Of a DNA stretch of 6,039 nt, positions 1 to 3,304 are shown one piece after another; positions within the stretch are counted from its first letter, which is position 1; each line of letters opens with the position of its first letter. Location of the stretch: contig JAGAOA010000098.1 of the NCBI GenBank assembly GCA_017623955.1, positions 1 through 6,039 of the forward strand. The letters run 5' to 3'. This DNA comes from Opitutales bacterium. Its GTDB lineage: Bacteria > Verrucomicrobiota > Verrucomicrobiae > Opitutales > CAG-312. The notes below the pieces were generated by a model. That model was not told the DNA's origin and did no database searches. It saw nothing but the letters and a program-made list of their open reading frames with translations. Position numbers and translations under genes: made by a program.

Positions 1-73
1 AGTAGGTTGTTGCCAGTATTATGAACCCGTTAGATGAAAGTCTAACGGGTTCTCTTTGTTTACGCAACCTACT
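1..73. repeat. Nested inverted repeats (outer 9-bp arms, inner 12-bp arms)
   Basis: The outer arms are AGTAGGTTG (1-9) and CAACCTACT (65-73), a perfect match. Between them lie the inner arms at 23-34 and 41-52, also perfect. The outer arm starts at the first base of the window, so the repeat may extend further left. As RNA this would fold into a long stem with an internal loop and a strong terminal hairpin. The inner part is annotated separately as a terminator. The outer arms could extend that structure or be a separate protein-binding or recombination site. Confidence 0.6.
23..60 (+). terminator. Probable intrinsic terminator of an upstream transcript
   Basis: A 12-bp perfect stem, GAACCCGTTAGA (23-34) with TCTAACGGGTTC (41-52), encloses the loop TGAAAG. 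It is followed by the T-rich tract TCTTTGTTT. This is the usual form of a rho-independent terminator read left to right, although the T-run is interrupted by C and G. It would end a gene lying left of the window and insulate the endonuclease gene at 223. Read on the other strand there is no good T-run. Confidence 0.6.
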
Positions 74-203
74 CGAGTTTTTGATCTCAAATGTTTTATG
101 AAATAATTGACTTGGGGGGATGCTTTGCGCATGAATGCTTTTTTTTAATAAAAAAAGGGGATTGTTCTTGATTTTTTTTAGTTATTTCATAACACTTATC
201 ACA

Positions 204-209
204 TATAAT
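204..209 (+). promoter_or_regulatory. Likely -10 element of the mrr-type gene
   Basis: A consensus TATAAT lies 13 bases before the ATG at 223. No convincing -35 hexamer is found 16-18 bases upstream, where the sequence is GTTATT or similar. Transcription would begin near 216, leaving a leader of about 7 bases with no room for a Shine-Dalgarno site, and none is present. The surrounding DNA (140-222) is very AT-rich with long T and A tracts, so a chance match is possible. Confidence 0.4.
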
Positions 210-222
210 AACCTTTTTTAAT

Positions 223-1131
223 ATGAGTATTCCTAAATTTTTTGAATTTACACGCCCGATTTTGACGTTTATGGCAAAATATCCCACTGAACATTCTTTG
301 CGTGAAATATGTGAAGAAATGGGTAAAGAGTTTAAACTTACAGAAGAAGAAAAAGCTCTTCGCTTACCAGGAGGTAGTCAAACGGTTTTAGATAATCGAG
401 TAGGATGGGCAAAACTTGATTTGTGTTGGGCTGGTTTATTAACTACGACAAAGAGAGGTGTTTATAAGATTACTGAGCAAGGATTATCAGAATCAAAATT
501 GTCGGGTACAATGGATCGAAATTATTTAATTTCTAAATATAAAAACTTTAGAGAAAAATATGGTCAGAAAAAAATAAAAGAAGAAAATAAGAATATCTCC
601 GAAAGTGACTATTTATCTACCCCCGAAGAATTGATTGCACAATCTTATGCTAAAATAAAACAAAATTTGTCGGTAGAGTTAATTGATAACATATTAAATA
701 TTTCGCCATACGCTTTTGAAAAATTAGTTATGGATCTATTGTTAGCTATGGGATATGGTGGATATGAAAATGGAAATTTAGTTACAAAAAAATCAAACGA
801 TGAAGGTATTGATGGTATAATAAATCAAGATAAATTAGGACTTGATGTTATATATTTGCAAGCTAAGCGTTGGCAAAATGATATTGGACGAAAAGAAATT
901 CAAAGTTTTGTTGGTGCATTAGCTGGTAAGCATGCATCTAAAGGAATTTTTATAACAACATCAAAGTTTTGTCAAACTGCTATTGATTATGTGAAGAATG
1001 TTACGCATAAAGTTATTTTAATAGATGGTGATAAGTTGTCGGATTTAATGATAGAACATGATGTTGGAGTTAGTCCTTATCAAGTAATAAAACTAAAGCG
1101 TATAGATTCTGATTATTTCGAGAATATATAA
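223..1131 (+). CDS. mrr: Mrr-type restriction endonuclease
   Basis: A 302-residue protein of the Mrr family, cytoplasmic nucleases that cut foreign DNA; E. coli Mrr acts on methylated DNA. The N-terminal part (about 1-90) matches the Mrr_N winged-helix domain, with the family signature around residues 54-64 (VLDNRVGWAKL) and RGVYKIT at 78-84. A lysine-rich linker (about 95-150) leads to the catalytic Mrr_cat domain (about 155-290), a PD-(D/E)xK fold. The likely active-site residues are visible: E166, D197 in GIDG, and Q213/K215 in the QAK motif. TTSKF at 245-249 is also typical. The ATG at 223 fits the family start (MSIP...), although no Shine-Dalgarno site precedes it. Length and ends look complete, with no frameshift. 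No partner methylase or specificity gene is visible, which is normal for this stand-alone type IV-like enzyme. The exact DNA modification recognised cannot be read from the sequence. Confidence 0.93.
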   Translation: MSIPKFFEFTRPILTFMAKYPTEHSLREICEEMGKEFKLTEEEKALRLPGGSQTVLDNRVGWAKLDLCWAGLLTTTKRGVYKITEQGLSESKLSGTMDRNYLISKYKNFREKYGQKKIKEENKNISESDYLSTPEELIAQSYAKIKQNLSVELIDNILNISPYAFEKLVMDLLLAMGYGGYENGNLVTKKSNDEGIDGIINQDKLGLDVIYLQAKRWQNDIGRKEIQSFVGALAGKHASKGIFITTSKFCQTAIDYVKNVTHKVILIDGDKLSDLMIEHDVGVSPYQVIKLKRIDSDYFENI

Positions 1132-1243
1132 GTGTTGTTAATAAATTTTATTGTTTCTATATTCAATAATAGATCTATGAGTTTAAAAATTGACTTGTGG
1201 TCTTACGTATGATTTAGTGGTTTCGTATAGTAAAATTTATTTA
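1132..1243. other. Intergenic stretch leading to the tRNA fragment
   Basis: AT-rich DNA without a credible gene. TATAGT at 1226-1231 lies 12 bases before the tRNA fragment and could be the -10 element of the original tRNA promoter. The TTGACT at 1190-1195 is too far upstream (30 bases) to be its -35 partner. No terminator with a clear stem and T-run follows the endonuclease stop codon. Confidence 0.35.
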
Positions 1244-1283
1244 GCCCTCATAGTTCAACGGATAGAACGAGCGTTTCCTAACG
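1244..1283 (+). pseudogene. 5' half of a tRNA-Arg(CCU) gene, truncated after the anticodon loop
   Basis: The sequence can be laid on the tRNA cloverleaf. GCCCTCA is the 5' acceptor strand, followed by TA. The D arm has stem GTTC/GAAC (1253-1256, 1265-1268) and loop AACGGATA. Next come G, the 5' anticodon strand AGCGT (1270-1274), and the loop TTCCTAA (1275-1281) with anticodon CCT at 1277-1279. This would be the tRNA reading the arginine codon AGG. After 1281 the expected complement ACGCT is absent. No T arm (GGTTCGA-like) and no 3' acceptor strand (TGAGGG-like) follow, so the gene cannot make a tRNA. A breakpoint at the anticodon loop is where many tyrosine integrases recombine. The simplest reading is therefore an attachment-site scar, with the 3' half displaced elsewhere. 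A chance tRNA-like match over about 38 bases with correct pairing is unlikely. Confidence 0.75.
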
Positions 1284-1483
1284 AATTGAGGATTAACAAG
1301 TTGTGTGTTTGTTGTAATTTTGAGAAGTTGTTAAAATTCATACATTTACAAATATCGCAAAATATCATTTTTTGTTCATTTTTGCGTATTTTTACTTTTT
1401 CTAAATAGACGTGTTGAGCAGTATTTTTGCGTGTTTTTGCGTTAAAAATAGCAACAAAAGTGCAACAGTCGGTGAAGTGCATT
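1284..1483. other. Non-coding junction between the tRNA scar and the 165-residue gene
   Basis: No convincing gene lies here. Small open frames exist on both strands, but one runs into the antisense of the tRNA fragment and none resembles a protein. The stretch holds the repeated TTTTTGCG motifs described separately, and a pair of GCAACA repeats at 1451-1456 and 1462-1467. TGCAACAG recurs at 2011-2018, on the far side of the 165-residue gene. The base composition and repeat content suit the terminal regulatory DNA of an integrated element. Confidence 0.45.
1379..1441. repeat. Direct repeats of TTTTTGCG, possible integrase arm-type sites
   Basis: The 15-base motif TTTTTGCGTRTTTTT occurs at 1379-1393 (R = A) and 1424-1438 (R = G), 45 bases apart. 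The second copy runs directly into another TTTTTGCG (1434-1441), so the 8-base core is present three times in the same orientation. Short direct repeats about 100-200 bases from a tRNA breakpoint are typical of the arm-binding sites of tyrosine integrases. The link to an integrase is inferred from this placement; no integrase gene is visible. T-rich composition makes partial repeats more likely by chance, but the GCG cores stand out. Confidence 0.45.
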
Positions 1484-1981
1484 TTAAAGGTCGTCATTTA
1501 TAAGATACCTTTCCTTGTTTCGTTTCCAAAACGCTATCGCTTCAGACGTCGAACTATATTTGCTGTTGCCATTGGTTCTGTCTGTATCTGAAAGAATATA
1601 CTTAGCTACCTTGAATTTTCCTAAGGTAGAAATTGCAACATTCAACTCAGGGTCTCTGAAAAATTCAGCTATTAGAGATTTTACCCATTCTGTTTTGCGT
1701 GGCGATATGTTTGTAAAAAGTGAGTCAAATTTTTTGTCATCTGAACATATTATCAAAGCATGATAGTCTCGATAACTAATGTTCTGAAAATTGTTGTATT
1801 TGTCAGATGCAAGATAATTATCAAGCCGTACTTTTCGTAGCCTGTAATATCTACCACTTTTAGTTTCTAAGACCCAAGTGCCTATCGCCTTTTGGGGGAG
1901 CTTGAAACGAATAACGTCATTTTCATCTATGATAATTTTATCTTCATTAGATACTTTGATTTCTGTCTTTCTTGGCATCAT
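1484..1981 (-). CDS. Hypothetical protein, 165 residues
   Basis: I do not recognise this protein. It reads as a real gene: 165 codons without interruption, a balanced mix of charged and hydrophobic residues, and no low-complexity runs. No signal peptide or membrane segment is seen, so it is probably cytoplasmic. The N-terminal half (about 5-80) looks beta-rich, with a basic stretch at 44-52 (RYYRLRKVR) that could contact nucleic acid. The second half looks more helical around 94-110 and 146-158 (EAIAFWKRNKERY). Tandem ATG codons at 1981 and 1978 are both possible starts, and neither has a Shine-Dalgarno site. It is transcribed towards the tRNA scar and lies between that scar and the small mobile-type genes, so it is probably cargo of the insertion. 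Nothing in its neighbours fixes a role. Confidence 0.65.
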   Translation of the reverse strand: MMPRKTEIKVSNEDKIIIDENDVIRFKLPQKAIGTWVLETKSGRYYRLRKVRLDNYLASDKYNNFQNISYRDYHALIICSDDKKFDSLFTNISPRKTEWVKSLIAEFFRDPELNVAISTLGKFKVAKYILSDTDRTNGNSKYSSTSEAIAFWKRNKERYLINDDL

Positions 1982-1987
1982 ACATCA

Positions 1988-2015
1988 ATAATAGCAGATA
2001 CTCAACAATTTGCAA
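1988..2015 (-). promoter_or_regulatory. Possible promoter of the 165-residue gene
   Basis: On the minus strand TTGCAA (2010-2015) and TATTAT (1988-1993) are separated by 16 bases and resemble -35 and -10 hexamers. The -10 ends only 6 bases before the ATG at 1981, so transcription would begin at or next to the start codon and give a leaderless message. This would explain the missing Shine-Dalgarno site. In AT-rich DNA such matches are common, so support is weak. Confidence 0.35.
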
Positions 2016-2049
2016 CAGCTTTTGTCGTCTTTTTTATGCGATATCTTAC

Positions 2050-2089
2050 ATCTAATTTCCTAATTTGAGATGAAATTAGATAATTAGAT
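2050..2089. repeat. Inverted repeat plus tandem AATTAGAT copies
   Basis: ATCTAATTTC (2050-2059) and GAAATTAGAT (2072-2081) are perfect 10-base inverted arms around a 12-base spacer. AATTAGAT is repeated in tandem at 2074-2081 and 2082-2089, which gives three copies of the 8-mer, one of them inverted. The outer bases ATCTTA and TAAGAT add an imperfect extension. It lies in the divergent intergenic region between the 165-residue gene and the winged-helix gene, where a shared operator would be expected. It has no T-run and is not a good terminator. Confidence 0.45.
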
Positions 2090-2123
2090 ATAAGATTACT
2101 ATTTTCTGTCAGGCAGAGGCATC

Positions 2124-2148
2124 CTTGCTATAAAATGCAAGATTTTTT
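2124..2148 (+). terminator. Weak stem with T6 run, terminator-like
   Basis: CTTGC (2124-2128) pairs with GCAAG (2137-2141) around an 8-base loop and is followed by six T. The stem is only 5 bp and no plus-strand gene ends nearby, so this may be a relic or a chance structure. It could stop readthrough from the left into the promoter at 2203. Confidence 0.2.
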
Positions 2149-2202
2149 CGGCATTCTTTTTGTGCAAGTGGTTGATACACAATAAAAAAGATAAAGAAAA
2201 CG

Positions 2203-2231
2203 TTGTAGATTTATCTAAATTGTGGTATAAT
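2203..2231 (+). promoter_or_regulatory. Sigma-70-type promoter for the two small genes
   Basis: TTGTAG (2203-2208) and a consensus TATAAT (2226-2231) are separated by exactly 17 bases, the ideal spacing for a vegetative promoter. Transcription would start near 2238, about 35 bases before the ATG at 2273. This is the best promoter in the window. It would serve both the winged-helix frame and the frame after it, because no terminator lies between them. Confidence 0.7.
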
Positions 2232-2261
2232 AGAAACATAGACAAACCACTAATCTCAATA

Positions 2262-2267
2262 AAGGAG
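2262..2267 (+). promoter_or_regulatory. Ribosome binding site AAGGAG
   Basis: A full Shine-Dalgarno AAGGAG sits 5 bases before the ATG at 2273 and fixes that start. It is the only strong ribosome binding site seen in the window, in contrast to the endonuclease and 165-residue genes, which have none. Confidence 0.75.
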
Positions 2268-2272
2268 TAAAA

Positions 2273-2529
2273 ATGGAAAACCTAACTGAAAAAGAGAAGA
2301 TAGTAATGCAGGCGTTCATCGAAGATGAATTCTATGAACACGGATTAGAATCAATCCTTAGGGCTGATGTCTTTTCCGACAACCTACAAAACCGAGGATT
2401 TAATGCCAGAACACGTTCTGGGGTTCTATCTTCTTTGAATAAAAAAGGCTACTTAATTTCCAATTCTGGATAATGCTAACTGAAAAAGGCAAAGAATACA
2501 TCAAAACAACATTCAACATCACTGAATAA
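2273..2529 (+). pseudogene. Small winged-helix-like protein, probable single-base frameshift
   Basis: The first frame (2273-2473) gives 66 residues and stops at TAA. It resembles small winged-helix proteins common in mobile elements and phages, with a likely recognition helix and turn at about 44-62 (NARTRSGVLSSLNKKGYLI). Such proteins normally continue through a wing into LTExGxxYI. Exactly that tail, LTEKGKEYIKTTF, appears in another frame directly after the stop and runs to TAA at 2527-2529. One added base near 2469-2470 would join the halves (...ISNSG-I-MLTEKGKEY...) into about 85 residues. The stop and the next ATG overlap as TAATG (2471-2475), so re-initiation making an 18-residue peptide is formally possible, but I see no slippery site. 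The most likely cause is a one-base loss, either real or a sequencing error. It is probably a DNA-binding accessory protein. Transcription comes from the promoter at 2203. Confidence 0.6.
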
Positions 2530-2531
2530 TC

Positions 2532-2824
2532 ATGAACCAGAAGTACTAATAAATTCAAAGTTCCCATTGGGAGAAATCGTAACAACAAGAACACTATTTG
2601 AACATTGTGAAATGAATTATTTCACATTGCTTCCATATCTCGTTCGCCACGCTCAAGGCGATTGGGGTGAAGTCTGCCAAGAAGATAAAGAAACAAACGA
2701 CCAAGCACTCAAAGATGGCGAACGTTTACTATTTGCATACACTTTGCCGGACGGAGAGAAAATCTGGATAATCACGGAGTGGAATAGAAGCGTTACGACT
2801 ATGCTGTTTCCATCTGATTACTAA
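2532..2824 (+). pseudogene. Small mobile-element protein of the LGxIV...GDWG type, start region frameshifted
   Basis: The conserved part reads from about 2543 to the stop at 2822-2824. It belongs to a widespread family of roughly 90-110 residues found on plasmids and mobile elements, whose function I do not know. Counting from the TTG at 2567, the family marks are GDWG (31-34), EDKxxND (39-45), GERLLFAY (51-58) and KIWIITE (65-71), followed by a short C-terminal tail. Family members usually begin a few residues before LGxIV. The only nearby ATG is at 2532 and is out of frame: it meets a stop after five codons. One extra base between 2540 and 2543 would give MNQ(K/N)VLINSKFPLGEIV, a natural start. 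Otherwise translation would need the TTG at 2567, which has no ribosome binding site. The body of the protein is intact, so the damage is limited to the start. It probably shares an operon with the winged-helix gene just upstream. Confidence 0.65.
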
Positions 2825-2829
2825 AATCT

Positions 2830-2875
2830 CCAAAGTGCCAAATTTGAGTTCTTAAGTGCCCAAATGGCACTTTGG
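2830..2875. repeat. Inverted and direct repeats of AAGTGCC
   Basis: CCAAAGTGCCA (2830-2840) and TGGCACTTTGG (2865-2875) form a perfect 11-bp inverted repeat. Inside it a second AAGTGCC (2854-2860) pairs with the same right arm (GGCACTT, 2866-2872) to make a tight 7-bp hairpin with a 5-base loop. The right arm can therefore pair with either of two left copies. The structure begins 6 bases after the stop codon at 2824. It may be a 3' end or attenuation structure, or a protein-binding site. No T-run follows, so it is not a standard intrinsic terminator. Confidence 0.6.
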
Positions 2876-2999
2876 TGTATTAACGTGGCAGAGTAAACGA
2901 TGTACTTGGACTCATAAAAAACAATCAAGGTGCAAATACAACAATAGCATAATATCAAACTTTATTTGGCTGTACCTTCCTCCATCGAAAACAAGTCAG
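2876..2999. other. Intergenic stretch, no gene seen
   Basis: No frame on either strand here resembles a protein. The longest candidates are a few codons long and interrupted. It separates the repeat cluster from the palindrome and may be remnant DNA of the same insertion. Confidence 0.4.
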
Positions 3000-3018
3000 T
3001 TGTAACACCGTGTTACAA
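3000..3018. promoter_or_regulatory. 19-bp perfect palindrome, operator-like
   Basis: TTGTAACAC (3000-3008), a single C (3009), then GTGTTACAA (3010-3018): perfect 9-base half-sites around one central base. This is the size and symmetry expected for a site bound by a dimeric helix-turn-helix repressor. It lies 27 bases upstream of the GTG at 3046, where the broken HTH gene could begin, so autoregulation of that gene is a natural reading. The link is inferred from position only. Confidence 0.5.
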
Positions 3019-3045
3019 GTAAGCAATTCCTCAAAAGAGTAATCA

Positions 3046-3295
3046 GTGGCACAAGTGTCGAATTTGGAAAACGAAAATACAGAAGTATTCATTGAATATC
3101 TAACCTTGAGAGTGATGATTCGATTCCATCCCCTGCACGCAAGAATTTTGATACTAGGTGTATAAGAAATCTACAACCGATATTGCAAACGCGTTAGATA
3201 TTCCAATCCGAACCGTTCGCCGATATCTAAAATCCCTAAGCGAATTTATTGAATTTAGATACGCCTCCAAGGCTGGCGGATATTTCTTGACGTAG
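3046..3295 (+). pseudogene. Remnant of a helix-turn-helix transcription regulator
   Basis: Two short frames fit together. The first runs from GTG 3046 to TAA 3163-3165 (39 residues, ending ARILILGV). The second, from about GTG 3158 to TAG 3293-3295 (45 residues), carries a clear helix-turn-helix: TTDIANALDIPIRTVRRYLKSL, followed by a wing ending in GGYF. This pattern (IAxxLxIPxRTVRRxL... then GGYxL) is typical of HTH_11-type N-terminal domains, such as those of WYL-domain regulators. The frames differ by one base, so a single extra base near 3157-3158 would split an original protein of about 82 residues. The frame ends just after the wing, so any ligand-binding domain such as WYL is absent. 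It converges on the nuclease-helicase gene, whose stop codon lies 9 bases away. It could once have controlled defence genes, but its own operator-like site is the only regulatory hint. Confidence 0.55.
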
Positions 3296-3304
3296 GATTT
3301 GTTC

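Noticed and set aside
29..46. GTTAGAT and GTCTAAC look like integron attC core boxes (GTTRRRY and RYYYAAC).
   Set aside because: The order and spacing are wrong: attC starts with RYYYAAC and ends with GTTRRRY far apart, whereas here they form a tight hairpin in the opposite order. A terminator stem explains them.
96..287. Minus-strand open frame of 63 codons.
   Set aside because: It overlaps the start of the endonuclease gene and AT-rich non-coding DNA, and its product has no protein-like pattern beyond runs of Lys and Ile.
1244..1320. A complete tRNA gene with an unusual 3' half.
   Set aside because: No T-arm consensus or matching 3' acceptor strand occurs within 100 bases. The short AATTG after the break recalls the variable loop of some tRNA-Arg genes, but nothing after it pairs.
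1255..1497. Minus-strand frame of 80 codons overlapping the end of the 165-residue gene by 14 bases, which could look translationally coupled.
   Set aside because: It reads through the TTTTTGCG repeats and into the antisense of the tRNA fragment. The product resembles no integrase or excisionase, so it is most likely a chance frame.
2962..3009. Minus-strand 15-codon frame ending in TTDLFSMEEGTAK, which looks like a protein C-terminus.
   Set aside because: It is closed upstream by a stop inside the palindrome, and nothing coherent lies in nearby frames, so it cannot be supported as a gene remnant.
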